DNA from: Brachypodium distachyon
Taxonomy: Eukaryota > Streptophyta > Magnoliopsida > Poales > Poaceae
DNA: 64,000 nucleotides
Assembly (NCBI RefSeq): GCF_000005505.3
Contig: NC_016133.3
Span: 43,055,237-43,119,236 of the forward strand
Direction of reading: 5' to 3'
The notes below the pieces were generated by a model. The model searched no databases, was not told the origin of the DNA, and was given only the letters and a program-made list of their open reading frames with translations. Every line of letters starts with the position of its first letter. The first letter of the stretch is position 1. Position numbers and translations under genes: made by a program. This document shows, piece after piece, positions 11,501 through 22,079 of the stretch.

Positions 11501-13182
11501 GCGTTGTGGAGATAGTGTGGGTTGATGTTGTCGGAAATGCTACAGAACTTTCTTGTTTTGGTGGCAGTAGTTCTCGCCCAAATGTGCTGGCAACTTGTTT
11601 TGAGCTTCGGTTGCTGTTGAACCGGAATGGTTAGAGCATTGTTGTTCAGGCTCTCATATGTATGCGGATAACTTATCGGACACTATGGTTTTCATTAATG
11701 AAACTGGGGATTTTTTTTTTACCGGAAATGTGAGGTTTGATTAAAAATATTCGGTGCTCTGTTTTTTTTTTCAATGCTCTGTCGTGAATTAGTGCTACAT
11801 CATAGAAATGTCAACCGGTGAACGAAAGTGGTTTGCGTTCCCTGAATCGAGGCTCACACGTCGGCGATGGAACTCGTCATCGATCCTCAAACCAGAGGGT
11901 GCGGTAATAACGACTAGACCTCCAAATCTCCAGTCCAAGGCAGCCAGTTTCCAAACCGCGGCATGATTGGAAGGAAGATGCTGGCAATGATTGGCAGCGC
12001 GAAATCTGGAGCGCTCGTCGAGGCCAACCGACGACGGCCACCCATGTTGCTGGGACACCTCCCATTGGCTGCACCTGCACGCGCATCGGGCTCGATCGAT
12101 CTGCCCCCAAGAAAGTAGCAGTAGAAAGGCCACAAGTTGTTGTAAAACGGAAAGCGGGAGATTCTCGTTTCGCTTACAGCAGCAAAAAGCTTCGGCTCCG
12201 CGTCTATCGATCAGGTCGATATAATAGTCGTCGGACATTGTGGGCAGCACGTCCTTAACAGTCGCGAAATTTTTTCACATTTTGCAGACGGTGATTACTA
12301 CAGTACGCAGGAGTACTCCGGAGCTTTATTACAGCATAATGTTGGTACAGCACTAGGACTTGCTCGTACCCTGTTTCAGCAAGTACTCGCCGTATATGGC
12401 TACTGACTGACATGCCGCTCTGACTGTACGTATGCGTCCAAGAGGAGGATAGGTATGCATGGAGATGGTTATCCTGCGGCGTATCCCCTGGCGACCTTGT
12501 AGTTGCAGAGCCCTATCTGAACCCCTGCAAAGCGATGGGCTGCCCATGCCTGCCTGAACGACGACGCATGGCATGGATCCACCAACCGGCAGCCGAATCC
12601 GCGTGGAGCATCTCAAACCGCAGCAAACAGCCGCCCGCACTGCCGCACCGCATCTGGCTGCAGCTATCGATGCGAGCGCGCGCAGTGGTCACGCCCCGGC
12701 GGCACACGGCACGGGCGGCGATCGCGAGAGCACGCGCCGGCACCCAATGAGAATGAGGTCGCGCTCGCAGGCGGCCAGTCAGGGGAATCTGGGCGGGCGC
12801 AAAGATCCCCATGCCACGCAGCGGCAGTCAGGCCAGGGGCGAGAGCGAGACGACGAGCCGGCCGGCGCGGGGCCCGATGAAGATATGCGAGCGAGATCGA
12901 TCGATCCATCGGTCGCTGGCTGGCTGCTTGTCCAGCCCCGGGGGTTTTGGCTTGGGATGTCCGGCCGGCGGCAGGGATCCGATGCGACCGGGCCGGCCAA
13001 GTCGGCTTCCTCGTTGTTTCTCATTTTTTTTTCCTGTCCGATAAAATATGCCCCTCGTCGGTCTCCTTTCATGGGCTGCACGCCTGCACGTACCACTACC
13101 GACCTATAGTACGTGCTTGGCCCATGCATGTTTCACCGATCGACCGACTGACCAGCACAGAATTGTAACTTGAGGTGACGCA
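11501..13182. other. Intergenic sequence, no gene recognised
   Basis: Mixed-composition DNA between the LINE fragment and the CACTA-like element. A 151-codon open frame on the minus strand (11795-12250) and several frames at 12353-13168 have no recognised domain; the latter sit in a GC-rich stretch where chance frames are expected. Confidence 0.5.
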
Positions 13183-15049
13183 CACTGCTGCAAAACACAA
13201 CATAAGTCATTAGTGACGGGCGCACAAAACCCGTCACTCATGACCTCTCATCAGTGACGGGCGCAGTACGTCCCTCATCAGTGACGGGTCCGTCACTGAT
13301 GAACCCTCATGAGTGACGGGTTTTTTTCGCCCGTCACTGATGAACCCTTATTAGTGACGGGTGCGGAAAGCCTGCCACTAACGGCCAAATATTAAAAATC
13401 ACAAAAATACACATCAATGGCGGGCTTTACATTTAGGCCCGCCACTGATGACCCCTTGAGACCTTTGGAGATTGGAAAATTCATAACTAATTCATAAAAA
13501 ATTAGAAAAATGTGATTCTTTTTGCTGAAGTCTTATTTTTTCTTGCTTAACATAGTGGAATAATAATATCATATGGTAACATTTGAAAAAATGACATGTG
13601 TAGTACAACCTTGTTATTTCACATAGTTGAACTTTAGGTTTTAACCCAAATGGCCAAAGTTTTGTCAGTTTCTATGCCACATTTCATGATAACGTATCCA
13701 TTTTTGCAAAAGGTGAATCTTGTGATGAAAAACAATATTGCCAAAGAGGTTTACCATGTTTTGGTTATAAAAAGTGATTTTCCAATTTCCAAATGCAAAA
13801 AATGAGATATTTTTTGAAGCAACTACAATTAATATTGTTCAAAATGAAACCTATCCATTTTTCACAAAAGATAAACCATATTAAAATTTATAGGCCAATT
13901 TAATTATATGAAATACTTCATATTACAAGAAGTATGAAAAATACAAAAAAAAAGTGCCTGGACTCATCACCAACGGGTTTTAAAGTTAGACCCGCCACTG
14001 ATACTACTGGGCCAAGCCATTTTAGGCCCGACCCACTTCTTCCTATATAAAGGGACAACTAACCCTAACTCCTTCCTTCAATCCTCCGCGCCGCCAGCCT
14101 CCCTCCCCTCCCTATCTCTCCGATCTCCCTCTGTCTCCTCGCGCGCCCCACCAGTCCCCCTACTCGATCTCCTCTTCCTCCCCGATTTCTCTTTGTCTCC
14201 CTCCCCTATTCTCTCCCCGAGCGTGCACAAGATGGCCGCACCCACACCGGCGCCGCCCGCGCCTGCGGTGACTCATGGCGGCCGCCATGGACGCCTCCCC
14301 TCTTCTGTCCCCGAGCGCCCTTGTCTTCGCCATCGCCGCCATGGAGCTCCGCCACTGCCGCCCCCGAGCCCGTCTCACCCTTTCTCTATCTCTCCGTCGC
14401 TTACTCTCTCTCTGACTCACTCACTCTCCCTCGCAGCCAGGGCTCCCACGCCGGCGGATTCGGTCACCGCGGGCCGGGATCTGGCCGCCCCGGCCTCCAA
14501 TAGGGTGGATCCGGCGGTCGCGGGCCAGGATTCGGCCGCATCGGCCTCCATGCCAATGGATCCGGCGACCCTCTCTCTCAGTTCTCGGCCATGGCTATCG
14601 CAAGTACGCCCCCTCCCTCTCTCTCAGTTCTCTATTCCTCTTATTTCTCACTCTCTCTCCCCGTCGGCACCGGATCGGGGGACCCACTTTCACCGGCAGC
14701 GCGCGGGGCCTGGAGCACCGGCGGCGGCGGGCGGTGAGCGGCGGCACCATGTCCTTGAGAAGCCGGCGATATTATTTTTTGTGATTTTTTAACATAGAAC
14801 GGGCTGCTTTGTGGATTCAGGGCGGGCTTGGGGCCGGCCTCGTTTTTTCTTCTTCTAATCCATATCAATGTCGGGCGTGTAGCTTGACCGTTAGTGATGA
14901 AGTCCCTCATCACTAACGGGTGGACCACCCGTTACTGATGTTAAGCACATCATCGGCAGGAAGTTAGTGGCGGGCGGTCCGCCCATTACTGATACATTTT
15001 TTTGACCGTCACTATTTGACTGTCACTAATGAGTCTTTTTGTAGTAGTG
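13183..15049. mobile_element. Non-autonomous CACTA-like element
   Basis: The left end CACTGCTGCAAAA and right end TTTTTGTAGTAGTG (CACTACTACAAAAA on the minus strand) are CACTA-type termini. Both ends carry subterminal repeats of the form ATCAGTGACGGGC in both orientations (about 13200-13460 and 14885-15040). No transposase is present. The interior has an AT-rich part (13480-13960), a TATA motif (CTATATAAAGGG, about 14043-14054) and a GC-rich part with an open frame at 14193-14792. I found no matching 3-bp TSD: the flanks read GCA and CGT. Confidence 0.75.
14043..14792 (+). other. Promoter-like and GC-rich coding-like interior of the CACTA element
   Basis: A TATA motif is followed by a CT-rich leader and an ATG-containing GC-rich stretch with a 199-codon frame (14193-14792) rich in Pro, Ser and Ala. 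Composition changes sharply from the AT-rich DNA before it. This could be the degraded first exon of the element's own gene or captured host sequence; no domain is recognised, so it is not called as a gene. Confidence 0.35.
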
Positions 15050-15796
15050 CGTTCTGCCCTGAAACCCACGTGTATGTCACGTGATGGGCACAACCTTTAC
15101 TTACACGCCGGTCGTTCCTCCACGTACCACAACAAGCGCATTTTTTGCCTGTGTCAGCACAGAAACGATCGACGGGAAAATGTGGGAAAACAATTTTCAT
15201 CAATCCATCTTCTCCAGCGGTCTAGCGCCCATCCATTCATCCGGCCTCGTCCGCTCTTCAAATTTGTTTTCCAGGACCAAAAAATAAATAAATTCTCTTA
15301 ATTCAGTGGGGTGTCCAGCTCCAGGCCCAGGCAAGAGAGTTGCAATCATCGTACTCACATCGAGTGACTCAGCCTATATCCTGAGAAAGCGATCGCAATT
15401 TATCGCCACAATTGAGGGCGTCAACTTGATTCTTGGAATCTTATTCCCGGTGTTTTTTTGTCACGTGTATATATGCGGATCGGATGCTGCAATCTGGGAG
15501 AAAGAGTGTTGTCGTGCTAGAGATATTTTCTTGTCTCGAAGATCCATCGATTCCGGTACATGATTCTGGCAAAATTCGTTATCCATGACGTCTACGAGCC
15601 GCACATTTCTGGGCCGACATGGACCAGCCAGGCTCCCCCGCTCGTCCTTTGCGAGGAAATTGTCGCCGTCACGTTCGGCCTTTTCGGGTGACCGATTATG
15701 GCCCACTGGGCTCCACGGGAGATTTTACTGGGAAGAAAATTTCCCATTCGGTGGGATATTCAAGGGCCTACCAACTCACTCACCCATATGCTGACA
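15050..15796. other. Intergenic spacer between two transposons
   Basis: No recognisable coding or repeat structure. Short open frames on both strands lack domain signals. Confidence 0.5.
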
Positions 15797-16667
15797 ATCT
15801 TTTAAGAGTAAATTACACAAAACCACCACATTATGGGTTAGGGTTTCACATAGGTACTAGTTTTTGTTTTAGTTAAAAACACAACCGGATTAGTATAACC
15901 CCTCGCTTGCTAGCGTATAAGCCCGTCTCTAATGAGGTGGGTCCACAGGTAAGTCCAACGTGGCGTCCATGCTAGCAATATCCCTTCTTCCTCCCTGCAC
16001 TGTCTCTGTTCCCAGTCTAAAGGCCGATGGGTCCTCACTGGCCATGGCGCCGGAGCAGCGGCGCGCGGAGCCGCGGCGCGGCGTGGCACAGCAGGGCGCG
16101 GGCGAGAAGCCGCGCGGCCTCGCGGCGCGGCGGCAGAGCAGCCGCGCGCGGGCGAGAAGCGGCGGTGCGCGGCGCAGCAGGGCGCGGGCGAGAAGCGGCA
16201 CTGCACGCGGAGCAGCAGCGTGCGGGCGAGCAGCGACGAGCGATGGCACGAGCGGGGGAGCGCGGCGGCACGCAGGGCGAGCAGGGGCACGCCGGAGCAA
16301 GCGGCGGCACGCAGGGCGAGTGACGGCGCGCAGGGCGAGCGGGGGCGCACGGGGGCAAGCAGCAGTGCGGGGGGGACGGCCGGAGCAGCGGCTTGGCGGC
16401 GAGGAGCTTCTTAGGGGAACAAGGAGAGGAAGGAGCTTGACGAGGGAGAGCTTTGGGAGATAGCAGAGAGAGAAAGACATTATTTGACATGCTGGCACGT
16501 CACATAGGCCTGACTGGTGGACCCATTCTGTCAGAAATGTGTTTAGACACTAGCGAACGAGGGATTAACTAAATTCGGTGGTTTTTAGCAACCAAAACGT
16601 AAAGCGGTACCAATGTGAAATCCTAACCCCTAATGTGGTGGTTTTGTGTAATTTACTCATCTTTTAA
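15797..16667. mobile_element. Mutator-like element with 9-bp TSD, possible Pack-MULE
   Basis: The body is 15806-16658. The inverted ends start GAGTAAATTACACAAAACCACCACATTA and continue for more than 40 bp (to TTTCACAT) with few mismatches. The 9-bp direct repeat ATCTTTTAA flanks it exactly (15797-15805 and 16659-16667), as expected for the Mutator superfamily. The interior (about 15990-16450) is a highly GC-rich, Arg/Ala-coding stretch with overlapping open frames on both strands and no transposase. Such a GC-rich interior is typical of elements that have captured gene fragments, but I cannot name a source gene. Confidence 0.85.
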
Positions 16668-16672
16668 CGTTA

Positions 16673-16915
16673 CACTACTACAGAAACGGTTATCAGTAAC
16701 GGTCGAAAAAGCATATCAGTAACGGTCGGGGCCGCCGTTACTAACTTCGTGTTACTGATGATACCCATCATCAGTAACGGTCGCTCCGACCGTTACTGAT
16801 GTATATATACATCAGTGGCGGTCGCTCCTCCCCGATCGTTACTGATATATATATCATCAGTAACGGTTGCGTCGCCACATCAGTGTCGGTCGAGCGACCG
16901 ACACTGATACATTTT
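16673..16915. repeat. 3' subterminal repeat array of the CACTA element
   Basis: Repeated ATCAGTAACGGTCG and its inverse CGACCGTTACTGAT, with variants carrying GTGGCGGTCG or GTGTCGGTCG, arranged mostly as inverted pairs with short spacers such as TATATATA. In En/Spm elements such subterminal motifs are bound by the element's own DNA-binding protein. Confidence 0.85.
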
Positions 16916-17205
16916 CGGTATTTAAAATAATAATTAAAACCATAGGAAATACACATCAAATTACATACAGCTAGCAAATTATATACAGAATGTATCTCAT
17001 CACAGAAAAATGTATCTCATCACAGAAAAGTACATATAAAGCCGCATCACATCACATCATTTAAAGCATATAAAGAATACAAATGTATCTCACTTCACGA
17101 CATTGATTACAAAGTGTCAAAATTCCATAGAAGCATAATTACAAAGTGTCAAAATTTCATGAAAGCATATAAAGAATACAAATGTATCTCATTTCAAGTT
17201 TGAAT

Positions 17206-20200
17206 CTATTGTCGTGGGTGAACCCTAGACACGACTTGTTCCACGCGTTCGAAGAAGTCCCCACTAGGCTTGATGACCTCATTGTTTATGAGATGGGCGA
17301 ACTCTCTTTGAATGTTATAGACGACCCATTTAGGTCGGTGTCCCATTGTCATTCGGGGCCGCCAGTACTCTTACATCGCTGCGACTGACCCCTTCCACTC
17401 AGGCTTGAACATGCTGGCATTCTCCATAAGGATGTGAGAGCAGTAGTAGCCACAGAACACACTTCCGGGCGGCTATTGCTGGCAAGGGAACCTGTGGTTG
17501 TGGTGAGGCTCGTCTTTATAGCCTTTACCAGCTAGTTTTCCCTTGGTCGCCACTTTCCAGGCAGTGTTAATGTGTGATTTGATGGGTTTCCAGAACCTAC
17601 CTCGAACACCCTTCTTCGGAAGCAGTGAATCGAAGTAGTACACCGCGGACCAAGATAAACAAATGAGTAGTGTCATCCAATGGTCTCTGTTTTCAAAAGA
17701 AACAAACTTTAGTATCTAAGGTGTATAAGAAAGACTGAATTAGAAAAAACAAACGGTTCCATATATAAAATTGAACTTACTCCAAATTAAGGAAGAAAAG
17801 GATGAAGTCGTCGTCCGCGTATTTCTTGAGACATGCCACCAAGTATTTAGATGCCATGGTTCTTGAGGCATCCTTTTCAGGCTCAAGACCGATGTCACTG
17901 TAGTTGAACATCGCGGGATTTAGAATGGCTACTTTTTTGACCTCCAATCGCCGCAGTTCTCTTATTTGGTAGGCAGACCACAGCCTTAAGACGTTGATAT
18001 CAAGCTTTTGGCGGTTGAAGAGTTGGAACAGTTCGTTAAACTCCACACCAAAGGTGATAGGACGTTCCTGAATGCTCCCAGTTTCTTGGTCAAAGAAACT
18101 ATAGTCTCGTAGGATTCTAACATTAATCTGTTGGGCATGCTGTTCAGAACTAGCTGATGCTTGCTTGTAGAATTGATGAAGCTCTTGCATCTCTCTGGAC
18201 ATGGCACGCAAGGAATCTTCAGTGACCATCGGTCTTCCAGTATAGTAAAGAAGCACCCGGTCGAACTCCCTAGCCACGAAATAGGATCCGTCTTCAAATC
18301 TCTGGCCTTGATATGGGTTCTTGATGAGAATGTCAGGCCTATTGTCCTCCCAGACTCCAGTTATGTCAGGCACATGGTGCATCTCATCTTGAGTGACAGT
18401 GGAGGACTCCTTGATGGTCTTGCCGCCTCGCCCCCTCTTTTTATGCCTCCTCTTGCTGTCCCATGCCTTCTGCTCCTCTGCCTTATACTTGTCATCAATC
18501 TTGCGGCCACCCATGGACTCAGCGGCACCCAAGAGAGAGAAGGTGGGAGGGATGCTTCCAACCTGTGCCGACCCTGTGGTCTGGCTATCTTTAAGCTGTG
18601 CAGGCATCGACATTGCCCGCTCTTCATCTCCGCCGGCATCTACAGGAGGAAGTATCCTAGGGGAAAGGCTGAGCAGCGAATGAGAAGTACCTTTCTGGGC
18701 AGAGGGAGATGGAGTCATAGAGGGCCGGCGTTGGTTGTAGAGGGATACCAAGCTCCTAGGCCACATAATTCGGTAGTTTGGACAACCGCTTAGGATATCC
18801 ACGCCATCCTCCGGAGGAAGCGGAATAGCATAATCCCGATGGTCGTCGACGACGGAGTCCACCATCACACTCACTTGTGCGTCGTTCATGAGAATGCCGT
18901 GCACCAGTGGCGGTGATTGTCTGGCATTCAGGCGGCCAATGGCGCCTACAGGCTTCACAGGCTTGTCAACGTGGATACGACACTTCACCGGTGCCTACGC
19001 GTAACAAGAAGAAGGCATATGTGTGTAAGATCTTTATTCATGAAGGTAAGGATTGAAAAAGAGTTTGAAAAGATTGCTTACAAGGATGTTGTCGCTCGGA
19101 CCCTGACCGTTATCCCGGCTGCCCTCGCTTGGGGAAGGTTGGCTAGCGGGGGGGTTGTCCATGCTAGGAGCTGGGCTGTAACCTGGGGTGTAGGTTTCTT
19201 CGTCCTCCATACGTGTGTCGGAGGCGGCGCTGCTCTTCAGAGGAGGAAGGAGGTTCCTCAAACCTTCCACTCCTCCCCCGAGTATGGCACCAAGGGCGGG
19301 GTGGTCTTTGACCAATGCCGACACCAAATGATGGACGGCTTGCACTGCATATTCCCGCGACACCTCTTGAGACACGATAGATGCCTGCTCTCGTGCCTCC
19401 GCCTTAGCTTGTTCTATTATCTCAGAAGAAGCGGGGAGCTTTTTCTGGACCCTGCTTCGCTTCGGAGCAGGCAGGAAATAATCATCCCAGCAGGCCCCTT
19501 CGCCTTCTCCTAGAAACGGCCCGTGTGCTCCGCCTTTTGCAAGCCGGCGGTCAGAGCCGACTCCCACCTCTTGCTCTGCACGGAGTTGTCGGAGGTCTCT
19601 GACCTCTTGTTCTCCTCCCATTTGTGGGCATTTTCCTATTATCATATAAGACAGGACGTGAGTCTATATGGATCAGGAGTGTCATAATTCACGCCGAAAA
19701 CAACTAAATGCACGTGAACCCTTACCGTAAATTTTTTAACAGGCGGCTGCATTGGCCCAATGCCCGCCCACTGCTCGGGTGTCATGTGCTGACGTGCATA
19801 TTCTCTAGCACGTTGGTCCTCTAGCATGTCATGCACAGGAGGCACCCTGCCTGCCGCCTCGAGAATTTGGTCCTTTGCGCCAGACCTTCTTCTTCCCCTC
19901 TTTCCCTGCACTCCCTAGCCTGTGGTTCAAGGGCTTCCTTAAGCGCAGCGCCCTCATGCGTTCACTCTTCGCAATGAAGGCAGGGTCAGACGATTCCTTC
20001 TTGAACTTTTCCCATTCGGCCTCATCAGTTACCGACGGCCATTTCTTCTTGATGATCTCGTACGGTTTGTCCATCCACCTTCTAGCGGTGGTTTTCCAAT
20101 TAGCAAGTCCATTGCGGACTGCTATGTTGACGGCCGCTAGGAATCGCTCGCGCCACTCGTCGGTGACTTGGAACCTTCTTGCAACGTCCGCGATGCATGT

Positions 20201-20563
20201 GTCTCTAACAACTTGGGAGATGTCACTCCACTCGTCGGTGATCTTGCAATACTTGCGTGCAACGGCTCCACAGGTCGTTGCAAAGGCCTTCTGTGCCCTC
20301 TCAGGCGACTCCGGGCGGCCTCTGTCAGAGTGCCGGGTGACCACGTCACATAACTCCTTCAAGTTGTGGCTCCCCCTCGGTGTCTTCTTCCTTGGCTTCT
20401 TAGGGGGAGTTTCAGAAGGTTGCGGGTTACTCTCGTTGTTGCGCTCTTCTGACCTAGAGGGGCCTGAGCCAGAGCTGGCAATTTGCTCTCCCGATGAAGA
20501 CTCTTCATCGACACGATCTATCTCCTCCCGATCAAGAACTGGATTCTGGTTACTCTTGTCCAT
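17206..20563 (-). pseudogene. CACTA second gene: Transposase_24-like region, coiled region and Ulp1-type protease, broken
   Basis: Starts at ATG 20563 with an acidic/basic N-terminus, then a Transposase_24 (Ptta/En/Spm)-like part (ITDEWSDISQVVR and WMDKPYEIIKKKWP, ending NHRLGSAG). A one-base loss near 19875 shifts the frame; the continuation KDQILEAAGRVPP lies in the next frame and ends at donor GTAAGG (19725). An exon around 19081-19645 has a helical, Glu/Ala-rich stretch. The large exon from about 18993 to about 17780 opens with CRIHVDKPVKPVG. The last exons encode a C48/Ulp1-like fold: DHW (His), VYYFDS (Asp) and CGYYC (Cys). A TAG at 17473-17475 interrupts the frame between CQQ and PPGSVFCGYYC, eight codons before the Cys. 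The frame then resumes to INNEVIKPSGDFF, ending near 17206. Exon borders in the middle are approximate. Confidence 0.75.
17473..17475 (-). other. Premature TAG in the Ulp1-like protease domain
   Basis: The minus-strand codons read TGC CAG CAA TAG CCG CCC GGA. In related CACTA proteases a Gln is expected before PPG, so a CAG to TAG change is the simplest explanation. It removes the catalytic cysteine from any translated product. Confidence 0.8.
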
Positions 20564-21675
20564 TTCGTACCTATGCCATCAAAACCATCAAATATGTATC
20601 GGCCGAAAATTTCGGCATGGCCTATGCTAAAAAAAACCACCCCCATATGTACCCCCTCGGCACGATGGCCGACCCCTTCTCGAATGACCCGACACGATGG
20701 TTGGGCCCACAATTCATTACTCATGTGTATATAGCATATAAAAAATCATGTATATAATGCATATACTCATGTGTGCCCATCTAACTCAATTATCCACTAC
20801 GACAAACTACAAATCATGCTCTTATAAATCAGCAAGCTAACACTTGCATACATATGACAGCAACATATAAACAGCAACAAAGAATCATATAAAGAACCTA
20901 ATTATATAGCAGCAGCAGTAAACAACATGTTAAGGTGGCTTGAATAAGCAGCAAGGCTAAACAATATAAGCAGGAAGGCTAAACAATATAAGCAGGAAGG
21001 CTAATGTGCAGTAGTAAACAACATGTTAAGTTCTAGGAGCACAAATAACAACGTGTGCCCATGTACTAACCCTACAATGTACTAACCCTATATCAAATTT
21101 TCATAATCTAAATCGGGATATTGCCCATGTACTAAATTTGACAGCAACAAACCCTTCTAACAGATGCTGAACTCTCAATTTTCATAATCTAAATCGGGAT
21201 ATTGCAATCAAATCTTAACCCTAACCCTAACCTGTGGCTCGGGGAGGAGGCGGTCGGGCGAGGACGACGTGGGGTGGCGGCGCTCGGGGAGGAGGCGGTC
21301 GGGCTCGGGGACGACGGTCGGGGATGACGGGCGGTGCGGGGTGACGGTGGTCGGGCGAGGACGACGCGGGGAGGAGGCGCTCGGACTCGGGGACGAGGAC
21401 GTGGCGTCGGGCTCGGGCGGCGTCACGGAGGAAGACGGCGGCGTCGGGCACGTCAAGCGGCGTTAGGCAGGAGGTGCTTGGGCTCGAGGAGGAGGAAGAC
21501 AGCAGCGTCGAGGACGCGGCGTCGGGCTCGGGCAGCGCGCGGGGTCGACGGCGGCGGCGGCGCGAAAATCCGGCGGCGCTTCCGCTAGGGTTAGGAAATC
21601 TCACAGCTGGTCTCTCGGGTTAGGTGAGGACGCGCAGGCAAGAATGATTCTAAGTGTTTCAACGGGTTCCGTTAT
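20564..21675 (-). promoter_or_regulatory. Leader and promoter region of the CACTA second gene
   Basis: Upstream of ATG 20563 on the minus strand lies an AT-rich stretch (20570-21200), then a telomere-like TAACCCTAACCCTAACC (about 21216-21232) and a GC-rich block (21233-21600). The order mirrors that before the transposase gene, with a GC-rich leader next to a subterminal-type array. No TATA box is certain. Confidence 0.5.
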
Positions 21676-21872
21676 ATACCCCATGCACATCAGTAACGGA
21701 CGGATAAGGAATGCGACCGTTACTGATGTCTAGAAGAACATCAGTAACGGGCGTGTGGCTCAGCGACCGTTACTAGTATAAGAACATCAGTGGCGGTCGC
21801 ATAGTAGTCGCCCGTTACTGATGTGCTCCTATACATCACTAACGGTCGCATAGTAGCTGACCGTTACTGATG
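21676..21872. repeat. Internal copy of the subterminal repeat array
   Basis: Paired motifs CATCAGTAACGG(A/G)CG and CGACCGTTACTGATG appear here in the middle of the element, between the 3' end of the transposase gene and the promoter side of the second gene. They match the units at both termini. Terminal arrays are standard in CACTA elements; an internal one next to a second promoter is not. Confidence 0.85.
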
Positions 21873-22079
21873 TGCTGCTATGCTTCTTGGCAGTTGTATT
21901 TTTCTAGTATTTGTGCATTTCTCCAGTACAAATTTGTATTCATGCATTTCTCTAGTACAAATTTCAATTCATGCATACAAATTTCAAAAAATCCATCACA
22001 TGCATACAATTTCAAAAAATTCACTTAGTACAAAGTTTGCATTAAGATTCAGTACAAGTACATTTTTACAATGTGACTA

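Noticed and set aside
12353..13168. Overlapping frames up to 178 codons
   Set aside because: GC-rich stretch with frames on both strands, no recognised motif and no splice structure.
13180..15052. A 3-bp TSD for the non-autonomous CACTA-like element
   Set aside because: The flanking triplets GCA and CGT do not match, so no duplication is claimed even though the termini are CACTA-like.
15910..16498. Several long frames on both strands in the Mutator-like element
   Set aside because: High GC makes chance frames likely; proteins are Arg/Ala/Pro low-complexity with no conserved motif.
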